Shown here: piece after piece, positions 1 to 10,900 of the stretch
How positions within the stretch are numbered: the stretch's first letter is position 1
How the letters are laid out: every line of letters begins with the position of its first letter
Source: Allium sativum
Lineage: Eukaryota; Streptophyta; Magnoliopsida; Asparagales; Amaryllidaceae
Length of the DNA: 64,000 nt
Assembly: GCA_030737875.1 (NCBI GenBank)
Contig: CM060915.1
Coordinates: 357,489,863 to 357,553,862 of the forward strand
Reading direction: 5' to 3'
Translations under genes and position numbers: made by a program
The notes under the pieces: model-generated
Told to the model about the DNA's origin: nothing
What the model saw: only the letters and a program-made list of their open reading frames with translations
Database searches by the model: none

Positions 1-448
1 AAAATATGCTAAAACAAACAAATGGAGAGAAAGTTTCTTTATTAGAATTACACCTTTCTCTCTTCCCTTTCATTTATTTCTTAACGTTACAATTCTTAAA
101 TATATAAAAATAAACACATCAAGACAAAACACATGAAGAGTTAATGAACCCTCTACCCATTCTAATTCCTTTCTCTTTCTTTTATTTATTCTTACGTCAC
201 TCCTCTTACCTTCCATTCATCTTTCACATATTATTTCTTCCTTTTTTCTCCATTAAGTGCACATTTATTTCTTTCCTTTATTATATTAATTTATTTACCT
301 TAATCCTATTAATTTCTTTTCATGCATTATATTTTCATGAATCTTTTTTTTATTTATGTACTCTTATTCCTTAAATTTACATTCCCTTATTCTCCATTCC
401 TGTTTTTCTTTCTTGTTATTTTTTTCTCTAAAAACAAACAATCCTCAC

Positions 449-480
<32 letters not shown>

Positions 481-779
481 TATTTCCTTCTATATCTATT
501 CTTGTTTACATTATCTATATGTATTTGTAGACATTTTCGTTGCCTTATTCTTGTCTGTGCAATTTAATATGTTCCCTATAATTATGATGTTATATGTTTT
601 GAAATTAAAGAAGGCACACAGATTTATAACAATTAGCATCAAACAATTTCTCATGCATTCATTTTCTTTGTTTTCTCTTTCTCTTTGTGATTTACTTTTG
701 AATTTTGAACATGAGATAAATATTGCCACCTCAGCCTTAATAAACCACGTTTAATTTATTTATAACTTACCTAGTACAA
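1..779. other. Unassigned AT-rich, pyrimidine-rich sequence
   Basis: No gene, LTR boundary or RNA gene can be supported here. The plus strand is rich in T and C runs, so its open frames give low-complexity Phe/Leu/Ser/Ile strings with no recognisable domain. A CATA microsatellite lies inside it. It may be the upstream part of LTR fragment D, but no TGTAAC-type LTR start was seen. Confidence 0.4.
449..478. repeat. (CATA)n microsatellite
   Basis: About seven consecutive CATA units followed by TATAT. Simple slippage repeat; no function inferred. Confidence 0.9.
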
Positions 780-2253
780 AGGGGCATCTTAGTTAAATAA
801 ATCATGTATATATCTTTTCATTTCTCATTCTCTATCAGAAAACTCTAATTCTCCTACTTCCTTTCTGAATCTAGATCTACATCTCAAAAATTCATGGAGA
901 AAAATTTCCTCAAAATCCATTTGCAAATGAAGGAAGAATCAACGAAAACAAATCCTACATTCCTCTCTCTCTCTCTTATCATCTCCTCTCTAAAATCCAT
1001 GCCATATTTTCAACAACTTAATTCATGGAAATTAAAGAGATTCTCCTACTATTTATTTTTATATGGACATGATGAATTTCGTGGCCTGCTCTGCTCGCAA
1101 TTGCCACTCAAGGCCGCTATATTTACAGCATTTTCGGGTAAGGCTAGGCCCACCCAGTTGGGGACGACGCTGGGTGTGGGGAGGAGTCGGACCGAAGGTC
1201 AATGGGGCGACGTTGGATCTGAGGCCGACGGCCTCTGGATGCGGCGGGATGGAAGATTTCAACTCGACGAGTTTTGGGTTCTCCTGAACAAGAAAATGTT
1301 GAAGGGAGTGAGGATTAGAGAAGGATTAGTTAAATTAATTATTAATAAATTTCAGTAATTACTCGTTTTATTTATGCAATGTTTAATTGGCCTTAACTAG
1401 TTCAAATCTAATCAGAATTTGATGAAATTAAAAGCGTTGCGACCGTAAATTCAAGATCTACATGATGGTAAGGTCTGAAACAGATTTGGGGCTATCTACA
1501 AATTCAAAAGAAATAAAACCACAGTGAGATTTCTTTTTAAATTTAAAATTAATTATTATTTCGTTGAGGAATTTATGTATATATACATCGTTAAAAATTC
1601 AGTTGTATATGGTATGTGATGTGAATTGATTTATTTGTTGTGATGATACGTTGGATGAAATTGGATTGATTAGGAATTGTTAATCACATAATAGTTAGAT
1701 TTGTTTTACAATAAAAATTCTCTTTTTATTGTAAACATGTTAATCACAAAATTGCCTGATTCGGTTAATTTAAACATTGTCATGATTAGCAATGTAGAAA
1801 ATATGATTTTGTTAATTTAAACATTGTCATGATTAGCGATGTAGAAAATATGATTTTGTTAATTTAAACATTGTCATGATTAATGATGTAGAAAATATGA
1901 TTCTGTTAATTTAAACATTGTCATGTTAGCGATGTAGAAAATATGATTCTGTTAATTTAAACATTGTCATGTTAGAGATGTAGATAATATGTTTTTTTTT
2001 AATTTAAACATTGTCATGTTAGCGATGTAGAAAATATGATTTTGCTAATTTAAACATTGTCATGATTAGCAATGTAGAAAATATGACTATGTTAATTTAA
2101 ACATTGTCATGTTAGTGATGTAGAAAATATGAATTTGTTAATTTAAACATTGTCATGATTAGCGATGTAGAAAATATGATTTTGTTAATTTAAACATTGT
2201 CATGATTAGCGATGTAAAAAAATATGATTTTGTTAATTTAATCATTGTCATGG
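780..2253 (+). mobile_element. Element D, left part: LTR-like leader and hairpin array, split by B
   Basis: An old LTR-like sequence interrupted at 2253 by element B and resuming at about 38995. Its order matches the B and H LTRs: a pyrimidine-rich leader (840-890), a GC-richer block (1080-1290), a TTAATTATTAATAAATTT-type AT stretch, a GAAGCGTTGCGATCGTAA-like block (1430-1450), then a tandem array. The 154-codon frame at 894-1358 lies in this leader and is a fortuitous frame rather than a supported gene. The left boundary is not visible, so the fragment may extend to position 1 or beyond. Confidence 0.45.
1763..2253. repeat. Tandem array, about 47-bp unit, 10-11 copies
   Basis: The unit runs TTAATTTAAACATTGTCATG, then (AT)TAGCGATGTAGAAAATATGA, then TTTTG. 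Copies are closely similar, with GATTAGC/GTTAGC variants. Element B is inserted inside the array: left of B it stops at TTGTCATGG, and right of B (38995) it resumes at ATTAGCGATGTAG. Confidence 0.85.
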
Positions 2254-3122
2254 TGTAACAACCCGGAAAAACTAAACCAATTCAAAACTTTTATTTTGGC
2301 TATTTCAGTAAATTTTGAATGGTTAAATTAATTAATTTAAAATAATAGCGATTAAAAATTTATTTTAATCGAAGTTAGAGCGAATATAATTATTTTGATT
2401 TCAAAATGAATTGGAAATTGTACGATAGTTTGAAAAGTAAAACCTAAACTTTGACTGAATGTACCAGATTCAAAATCTAACGGATTTTAGTGAAACTAAA
2501 AATATCTAAATCTATTTGAAAGTATCTTTCCAACGAATCCAAAAAATCGAAATTTCATAGCGGGAATCAAAAGTTATGGCCAGTTGAATATTCAGAATGG
2601 TCGCTATAATATAATTTATAGCCCGTATAAAAGGCCATTTTTCAAACGACCTCTGTTTTCGAAGAAACCACTTTTGTTGGATCCGGAATGTCAAATTACT
2701 GCTAAATTTAATTTTCTAGAATTTTTGGAATTAATATGTGAGCGTGGAAAAAGAAAATGTGTTTTGTCAATTTTAGTCAAATTTGCTCGACTTGAAAATG
2801 ACCATTTTTCTAATGGTCTCCAAATTCAACGAATCTAATTTTGTTAGGACCGTATCGTCAAAACAAAGCTAGAAATAATTTTTCTGGAATTTTTAGAGTC
2901 CGTATGTGGCCCCGGTGAATTTAAATGTATGATCGAATTAATTAAATAAAAGATTTAAATTTTAAATTAAAGAATACAGGCCACAAACAGTTGTTTAGGC
3001 TAGCGGGACTTAGCCCATTGGATCCGGAATGGGGGCTATTGGGTGGGATTTTCTCTAGTAGGACTGAAATTGGATTTGTTTAGGACTTACGAGTTTATTT
3101 GCAAAATTTACAATTAAAATAT

Positions 3123-3130
3123 TATAAATA
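3123..3130 (+). promoter_or_regulatory. Predicted TATA box of element B 5' LTR
   Basis: TATAAATA about 870 bp into the LTR, followed by a pyrimidine-rich leader with ACCCTAATC. The same order is present in H (55993). If this is the start site, most of the LTR would be transcribed leader (inference). Confidence 0.5.
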
Positions 3131-3385
3131 TTCATTAATCCATTTTCAAAACCCTAATCACATATACCAGCGTCGCCACCTTCATTCCATGGCCGTGATC
3201 ACTCAAATCTTTCCCCATTAATTTCCATCAATCCTCACATCGAAATCCTTCACTCCTCTTAACTTTATCGAAGTCCTCTTCCCCTTCTATCCATCCTACG
3301 GACATTTGTGCCTGTAGTGGAGTGTTTCGAGAGTTATAGGGCCCCAAAGTCTCGGCCTTGAGACCGCCGCCCAGCCCCCTAAGAC

Positions 3386-4656
3386 TTTGTTTATTTTGTT
3401 GAATTGAATTAGAAGTTTCAATTCAATATAAAAATATCACTTTGTTTATTATGTTGAATTGAGTTGGATTTTGCAATCCAATAAAAATATCATCTTTTGT
3501 TAATGTTGGATTTAATTAGAATTTACAATCTAATAAAAATATTGTTTTTGTTGTCATAATTAAACTTGCAACAAAAATGGACATTTGGGTAAATAGAAAA
3601 ATTAGTTAAACAAAAATCCTTATTTTTATTTATTGAACTTGTGACATTAAAACATGAATTCATTAAAATATACAATTTTAATGTTAAGAATGTAAATAGA
3701 GAAAATGTTCATGTTTTTAATCAAAACATGAATTCATTAAAATATACAATTTTAATGTTAAGAATGTAAATAGAGGAAATGTTCATCTTTTTGATCAAAA
3801 CATATATTCATTAAAATACACAATTTTAATGCTGAGAAAATGAATAGATTAAAAAGTTACATTTTAGATGTAAATAAAAACATAGATTAAAAAGTTACAT
3901 TTTATACGTAAATAAAAACATAGATTAAAAAGTTACATTTTTATTTACATTTTAGATATAAATAAAAGAATAGATTAAAAAGTTACATTTTAGATGTAAA
4001 TAAAAACATAGATTAAAAAGTTACATATTTATTTACATTTTAGATGTAAATAAAAACATAGATTAAAAGGTTACATTTTTATTTACATTTTAGATATAAA
4101 TAAAAGTATAGATTAAAAAGTTACATTTTAGATGTAAATAAAAACATAGATTAAAAAGTTACATTTTCATTTACATTTAAGATGTAAATAAAAGAATAGA
4201 TTAAAGAGTTACATTTTTATTTACATTCTAGATGTAAACGAAATATAGAATTTGAAAGTTACATTTTTATATACATTTTAGTTGTAATAAAAATGATAGA
4301 ATTAAAGGCTGCATCCTTATTGTCAAATTAGATGTATATAAAAGATAGAATTTAAAAGTTACATTTTTATTTACATTTTAGTTGTAATAAAAATGATAGA
4401 ATTAAAGGTTGCATTTTTATTGTCAAATTAGAGACAATAAAAAGAATAAAATCAAAAGTTACACATTTTGATTTACATTTTAATTGTAATAAAAAGAATA
4501 GAAATAAATGTTATATTTTTATTGTCAAATTAGAGACAATAAAAAGCATAGAATTAAAAGTTACATTTTTGATTGACATTTTAGCTGTAATAAAAAGAAT
4601 AGAAATAAATGTTATATTTTTATTGTCAAATTAGAGACAATAAAAAGCATAGAATT
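3386..4656. repeat. Hairpin-unit array in B 5' LTR, left of A
   Basis: First a few units of TTTGTTTATT + GTTGAATTGAATT type (3386-3560), then about 20 units of 40-55 bp built on AAAAGTTACATTTT and AATAAAAACATAGATT. Many units fold on themselves, for example ATTTACAT 4031-4038 with ATGTAAAT 4044-4051, and TTTTTATTGTC 4414-4424 with GACAATAAAAA 4433-4443. The array continues to the right of A at 15977-16250. Confidence 0.85.
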
Positions 4657-4661
4657 AAAAG
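4657..4661. repeat. Target-site duplication of A, left copy (AAAAG)
   Basis: AAAAG directly precedes the TGTAACA start of A and recurs at 15972-15976 directly after the TGTTACA end. A perfect 5-bp duplication is the expected product of a gypsy-type integrase. Confidence 0.95.
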
Positions 4662-4939
4662 TGTAACAACCCGTATTTTCCATAACCTGTTATAACATAA
4701 ATCGAGGCAGAATTTAATTCTAAAATCTGAATCAAGGGAAACGGGCTATGCCATTGCGTTCGTCTCGGAAAAATAAGCGAAATAGAGTCCAAGTTTTCGA
4801 AAATCGAAGTCCGTATGACCCGATTAAGGCCCAACGAAGTTTTCATAAAATTCCAAAGTAAAAACAGATTTCAAATTCAAACTTGAATTTGGAAAATTGG
4901 GCCAGTTTGGGCCAGGCAGGAAATTTCCCGCCAGAACAC

Positions 4940-5018
4940 CCCAAGTCGACAGCCCTGTCGACTTGGGAGTCGACTTGGTTAGACCAAGTCGACAGCCCTG
5001 TCGACTGGGCTGTCGACT
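4940..5018. repeat. GTCGAC palindrome cluster in A U3
   Basis: Six GTCGAC hexamers in under 80 bp, arranged as consecutive hairpins. CCCAAGTCGACAG (4940-4952) pairs with CTGTCGACTTGGG (4955-4967) across a 2-nt spacer. GTCGACTTGGT (4969-4979) pairs with ACCAAGTCGAC (4983-4993) across 3 nt. AGCCCTGTCGACTGGGCT (4994-5011) is a near-palindrome. It lies 130-200 bp upstream of the TATA box. The 3' LTR has the same cluster at about 13208-13286. Confidence 0.95.
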
Positions 5019-5147
5019 TGGCTCAGACGGGCTGTTTAGCCTGGTGCACCATTTTGGGTTTGTGTTGAGCTTGGGGGCCAGATTCGGTTTTGAGGGCTGA
5101 GATTGGAACTAGGGTTTAATCCTATGGCCTAAAACACTTGCCTAATC

Positions 5148-5155
5148 TATAAATA
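5148..5155 (+). promoter_or_regulatory. Predicted TATA box of element A
   Basis: TATAAATA about 490 bp into the LTR, followed by AAGACCCTAACC and an A/C-rich start region. Duplicated in the 3' LTR at about 13416. Confidence 0.6.
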
Positions 5156-5510
5156 AGACCCTAACCTACCCTAAATCATCATTATTCATTCTAGCAACTA
5201 AACTATGGCAAAATCAATCCTCTCATGGCCTCCACTCTCTTCATAAAATTCCTAAACAAGTTTTTATGAGATTTTCCATGCATACAAGTGTTTTCAGACT
5301 TGTATGATCATCATTAGCTTGCATTCAAGTTAAGTTTCTATATTTGCATCATAAAGAAAGAGTTTTGATCATTTTGGCTCAAGGGTTTTGCTTGCATTTT
5401 GGGTTATTTGGTTGCATAAGGGCTTTCTTATATTTGCTATACTCATTTGAGTCCGCATAAGCATAGTAAGCCCTATTCTACTTTCATACTTAAACTTTAA
5501 AGTTAAATGT

Positions 5511-5735
5511 ATGATATGCGAGTTTATATGCAAGTTTACTATGATGTGATATGCAAGTTTACTATGATGTGTTATGCAAGTTCATCAAGTTATGTTATGC
5601 AAGTTTGATATGCAAGTTGTCATATGATATGCAAGTTAAGTTATGCAAGTTTGATATGCAAGTTGCCATATGATATGCAAGTTATGTTATGCAAGTTTGG
5701 GTTGAACATTTTGTTCATGCTATCATGTTATGCAA
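5511..5735. repeat. Degenerate ATATGCAAGTT short-repeat array
   Basis: About a dozen copies of ATGCAAGTT, mostly preceded by AT or TT and separated by short spacers such as TACTATGATGTG. It sits in the transcribed leader part of the LTR. Its 3' LTR counterpart is at about 13779-14003. Confidence 0.85.
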
Positions 5736-6113
5736 GCTTATCTTGGGTTTATGAACATAAAGCTTCAAGCTTTATGCCAAAGGTTGCATTTTGGCAACAT
5801 GTAAGTTATCATATCTCTTATGATAACTTGCATGTGAGGCTAGATGCGAACTTGTGGCCATTTTCACATGTCATTTATCACCATGTATCACCAATATGCT
5901 AAGTTTGGTTTTATGCATGCTTTTGAGGCCTAATGCAAGTATATGAACATATGTACATTTCATATGCCACCATGTTGAACTTGTGGCTTCGACACTTTTA
6001 TGTCATGATTATGCCAAGTTCCCTCTTTCTATCCTTTATGCGCTATTGCGATATGTAAGCGATGGGATTGCGTTTGGGGTTGGGTAAACTTAAAAGACAT
6101 AAAAACATAAGCT

Positions 6114-6178
6114 TGGGAATTTACCTATTAAGTTAGGTCTACCCATTGGGAATTTACCTATTAAGTTAGGTCTACCCA
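6114..6178. repeat. Two-copy tandem duplication in A LTR
   Basis: Two adjacent near-identical copies of about 32 bp beginning TGGGAATTTACCTATTAAG and ending GGTCTACCCA. Also present in the 3' LTR (about 14383-14447). Confidence 0.9.
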
Positions 6179-6252
6179 ATTGCTTGAAAATTTGTAACAT
6201 GTTTTGGAAACATGGTGGACATGACACTTAGAAAAGATAAGTGTGGCCAACT

Positions 6253-6446
6253 CGAGGTTGGGTTGAGTTTGTAGCGTAAACCTACCCAGAACCGACCGGC
6301 TTAACTAGTTGCTACGAACAATAGGACCCAATGTGAGAAGTTGGTCATGTTGTACCTTGAACCCGAGGTTAGACCAAGTTGTGGTGTAAAGCTACCCGGA
6401 CCCGCCCGGCTTAACTAGTAACCGCAACAAAGTCTAATGTGAGAGG
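6253..6446 (+). promoter_or_regulatory. Tandem conserved stem-loop motif, two copies
   Basis: Two related segments run CGAGGTT, stem, CTACCCGGAACCG-like core, CGGCTTAACTAG, stem partner, CTAATGTGAGAGG. Copy 1 closes with GTAGC 6271-6275 and GCTAC 6311-6315. Copy 2 closes with TTGTGGT 6379-6385 and ACCGCAA 6421-6427 (one G-U pair). Element C LTRs hold the same pair with different stem sequences. 3' LTR copies of A are at about 14521-14715. Function unknown; an RNA element of the leader is the likeliest reading. Confidence 0.65.
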
Positions 6447-7703
6447 TTAAGGCGCATTAATTAATTAATGCCTCATGATTAGGGTTAAGTCATGGTCCAT
6501 TTAATACTTAACCAATTTGGGCTTGGTAGATTAATCGGGGTTAAGTCGTGAACTCATCGTTACACTTAACCAAGTTAATCCATGATTAGTAAAGGGGTTA
6601 AACCGTACTTAACCCACGAGAAAAATCCTAGCAATGGGGGTCCACTCCAGCAGTAATCCCTAGTTTGTATCATCATGACCCTAGGGACTAGGCTAGGGTG
6701 GGGGCACGATTACTGGACTGGAGGTAAGCGACCAATAAACGACGGCAGGGTGGTACGCCGGTGTAGTTCCGGGCGGACTCTGGTCGTGCACATAGTCCGT
6801 AGCCGGAGATAACATGCACGGGTACCAGTAGATCGAGACTGTGCACTCATGTTCATGGTGTCCAGGGGTTGACACCCTAGGGCTTGATACACCCGAAGGG
6901 TGGACCCGGCACAGTTCGACTACAATCATGTTTGGGCCGTATCGACACCAACACGTGACGAGTTAGGCTTAGGGAGCCGATCGACTAGACCGTTTGGTTG
7001 GACCTCGTGTTAGGTTCACTTCATGTTCTTGGACCTTGTATTAGGGTCATTTCATGTTATTGGGCCAAAGCTTGGGCCAAGGGATCAATACTTGTTTATT
7101 CAAGTCATGTTAGTTTGCTAGTACACCTGTGGTGCAAAACCTTAATCCTGATTATGCGATGACACCTTTATCTACCTTGTTAATTAATCATCATGCTAGT
7201 ATGTTGTTATCCTTATCCTGCTGCTCATACCAGTTAACTTTATCAGTTTACATTGATTGTAGTAGGGCTTACTCCGTCTTTTTGACTGACCTGTTTTCTT
7301 TCGCCTCTTTTCTTCCGTTCCCCCCCAGGTTCTCAGGGAGGGAATACTGGAGCTTAGCTTGGACTTCTGATAGCTTGCTTGTGGGATTTCAGCTCATGTA
7401 CGGTTTCGACATGAAGCTAGCTATGGTTATTACTTATTTGGGGATAGTACTTATGTATTTCAGTTTTCTGTAATGTTGTTTTTATCTAGACTTGTTATTT
7501 GGAAGGCTATGTTGTACCAGACTTGTTTTGAAATGGTTTGAAAATCTTCCGCTGTTTCATCTATGTTATTTACTCTGTCTACATATATACATATGTTCTT
7601 GTTCTGCCTTGATATATCATTATGCATGTTTACCTGATTCAAACGCCCCTCCAAAGTCAGAGTGCTTGCAAGAGTCACCCTGGCGGAGGTGGGGTGTTAC
7701 ATT

Positions 7704-7715
7704 TGGTATCAGAGC
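7704..7715 (+). other. Element A primer-binding site (tRNA-iMet)
   Basis: TGGTATCAGAGC, two bases after the LTR end, is complementary to the 3' end of plant initiator tRNA-Met (GCTCTGATACCA). It primes minus-strand DNA synthesis. Confidence 0.95.
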
Positions 7716-7900
7716 ATATGGTTTACGAGAAGGAACAAAAAGGTTTTTAGAGAACTTTTGGAATACTATTTTCAAAACCAAGTATAAAGTATTTTCCAAA
7801 GAAAAGTCTAGTTTATTTTAAAGGCTATTCCCCAAAAAGCCATTAGCAAAATCCCTTCGTTTTTCTCTATTCTGAATCTGTCTTTTTCTTCATTTTCAGT

Positions 7901-10900
7901 ATGGCCGATAACTTTGCTATTCCGGAGGGAGTGCACGTACCTGTTTGGTATAGGAGACTTTTGGAGGCTAGGGCGACCGAAGCCGGCCCCGCAGATGTTC
8001 CTCCTCCCCCTCCTCCAGTAGTTAATATTCCTCCTCCTCCAGTGGCTAATATTCCTCCTCCTCCTGTCGCTAATGTTCCTCCTCCTCCTGTCGCTGAGGT
8101 TCCTCTTCCTCCTCCCCCTCAGCATCCTCAAGCTGACTTCGCAAAGACTTGCAAAGATTTCAAAGCAATGGGTGGCAAGAACTTTCAAGGCACTGAGACT
8201 TTTGTAGAGGCCATAAATTGGTTGAAAGAGACCGAGGATTTATTTGCTATCTTTGGGTTAGACGATCAGAGGAAGATCTTGTTGGCGGTTTGGCTTATGA
8301 AGGATGAAGCCGCTTATTGGTGGGAAGTCACCAATGGTACTAGGCCTGTTGAGACTTGGGCCGATTTCAGGGCAAGGTTCATGCTTAAGTTTCTATCTTC
8401 TGCTGAGGAGAATCTGCAAATGGAAAGGTTCAGAACTTTGAAGCAAGGAGATATGTCTGTCAAAGAATATGTGAACAAGTTCAATCAGTTAGCTCGTTTT
8501 GGCTTGGATATGGTGAATACTCCTCAGAAGAAGGCCCTTCGTTTTGCTAGAGGATTAAATGAGCCGTTGCAGGGATTGGCTATGTCACATATTCCCCATG
8601 GGGCCACATTTGAGAGCTTGGTTGATATGGCGTTACTTCAGGGAGACGTCAAGAAAAATGATACTCAAGCCAAGAAGACTGGTTCCCAGGGAAAAGGAAA
8701 TCAGGGTAATCCAAGTGGTCAAAGCAGTCAAGGCAATCAGAACAAGAACAAGAGTCAAGGCAACAAGGGGAACAACAACAAGGGCAAGAACACCAAGGGG
8801 AAGTGCCATTATTGCGGTTCAGCTGGGCATCTTATCAAGGATTGTAAGAAGAGGAAAAGGAAGAATGGTGAATGCTTTTTCTGCGGTGAGACTGGACATT
8901 TCAGTAAGGATTGCCCGAAGAAGCGAGGGCAAGGCCAGGGTCAGACTCAGCGTGCTGGACCTTCAGGAGGGCAAGTTCATGCTCTCAATACCGCTCCAGT
9001 TCCCGATCGAGGTAGTATTTCTGTTGAGAGCCTTGTATATATTTCTGATTTTCCAGTTCGTACCTTGTTTGATTCTGGTGCATCGCATAGCTTTATCTCA
9101 TCTGATCTTGTTGATAGTTTGCACCTTAGTACTAGCTTGGTAGATGATCCCGTCTGTGTCTCAAATCCTATTGGGGGTTCCGCCCATTTGTCTATGATAT
9201 GTGGGGATTTGAGGATCTCTATACTGAGTGTAGAGTTCTTGTGCAGTGCTTATGTTCTTGGTTTCAGGGGATACGGATTGATATTGGGCATGGATTGGCT
9301 GTCCAGATATGGAGCCATTCTTGATTGTGAGCATAGGGTTGTGAGGCTCGTGACTCGCCTCGGAAACACCCTAGAGATTTCTTGTGATCCGAGAGGTCCC
9401 GTCATGTTGTGCTATCTTGAATCACTCGACTCGTCAATGGAGACTCTTCAGTCTGTGAGAGTAGTTCGAGATTATCCGGATGTTTTCGATGAAGTTAGGG
9501 GGTTGCCCCCTAAGCGAGAGATTGATTTCTGCATTTATCTGGTGGATAATGCAAAGCCGGTTTCTTTGCCCGTTCGGCATATGGCTCCGCGTGAAAGGCG
9601 GGAGCTAAGTAAGCAAGTGAAGGAATTGCTTGAGAAGAACTTCATTAGACGAAGTATATCTGAATGGGGAGCGCCTGTGGTATTTGCTACCAAGGCAGAT
9701 GGTTCTCTCCGACTTTGTGTTGACTATCGAGAGTTGAATAAGCTGACTAAGAAGAACAGACACCCGTTATCGAGGATTGATGATCTCTTTGACCAGCTTG
9801 TCGGTGCTTCTGTTTTCTCTCAGCTTGATCTTGCTACTGGATTCCATCAGCTCAGGGTAGCTGAGGATAGTATAGACAAGACTGCGTTCAGAACTCCAGA
9901 TGGATTCTTCGAATGGCTTGTCATGCCGTTCGGCTTGACTAATGCACCCGCATATTTCGTGGACTTGATGAGTAGGGTGTTCAGGGAGTTCTTGAACAAG
10001 TTTGTCGTGGTCTTCGTAGATGATATTCCGATCTTCTCTAAGGATGAGGAAGAGCACGCAAGGCATCTCGTGGAGGTGATGGATACGCTTAGAGCGCATC
10101 AGTTAAAGGCCAAGTTCTCCAAGTGTCACTTTTGGAGAAGGGAAGTTAGATTCCTTGGGCATATAGTGTCTAAGCAAGGCTTAGCAGTGGATCCCGCTAA
10201 GGTAGTTGCAGTTCAGGATTGGAAGACTCCAAGGAATGCAACCGAAGTGAGAAGTTTTCTAGGTCTTGCGGGTTTTTACCGGAAGTTCATCAAGGACTTC
10301 GCGAAGATATCCGCTCCTCTTACTAAATTGACGAAGAAGAATTTAGTTTTTGCGTGGAGCATAGAATGCGAGCTTGCTTTTCAGAAGCTCAAGAGAGCTC
10401 TCACATCAGCACCTGTTCTAGCTTTGCCCGATGGAGGGAAGTTATTTACAGTATACACTGATGCATGTCGCACGGGGTTAGGAGCTGTTCTGATGCAAGA
10501 AGGAAGAGTGATATGCTTTGGCGGTAGACAACTCAAGGTGCATGAGAAGAATTATCCCACTCATGACTTAGAGTTGGCAGCAATAGTATATGCACTCAAG
10601 GCTTGGCGCCATTATCTTTTGGGAGAAAGGTTTGAGCTTTATACCGATCACAAGTCATTGAAGTATCTCTTTTCCCAGAAGGATCTGAATCTGAGGCAAC
10701 AAAGATGGATGGAATTCTTGGCGTCCTACGATTTTGAGATAGCTTATACCCCTGGCAAGGGGAATGTGGTAGCTGATGCATTGAGTAGAAAAAGGTTGAC
10801 TCTGAGTCCTCTATTCGTTGAGATGAAGAATTTAGAGTATGTGGCAACCTTTGATTTCTCTTTGGCGATTGAGTCGATGACCGGTTCTTTAGCATCTCTG

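Larger units (their letters stand above)
4662..7701 (+). repeat. Element A 5' LTR
   Basis: Bounded by TGTAACA and TGTTACA as terminal inverted repeats. Contents in order: U3 with a GTCGAC palindrome cluster, TATA box, leader with an ATGCAAGTT array, a 32-bp tandem duplication, a pair of related stem-loops, a GC-rich block and a T-rich end. The inverted-frame open readings inside it (for example 6693-6929 minus) are not supported as genes. Confidence 0.95.

Noticed and set aside
894..1358. 154-codon frame in D
   Set aside because: Leader sequence homologous to the H and B leaders; low-complexity start and no domain.
1763..2253. CRISPR-like array
   Set aside because: Units are directly adjacent with no variable spacers, and the context is a plant LTR; the foldback arrays at 34225-36680 likewise lack unique spacers.
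2249..2253. Clean target duplication for B
   Set aside because: Left CATGG and right CATTA match at only three of five bases, and the exact LTR end is uncertain; the array context suggests later change.
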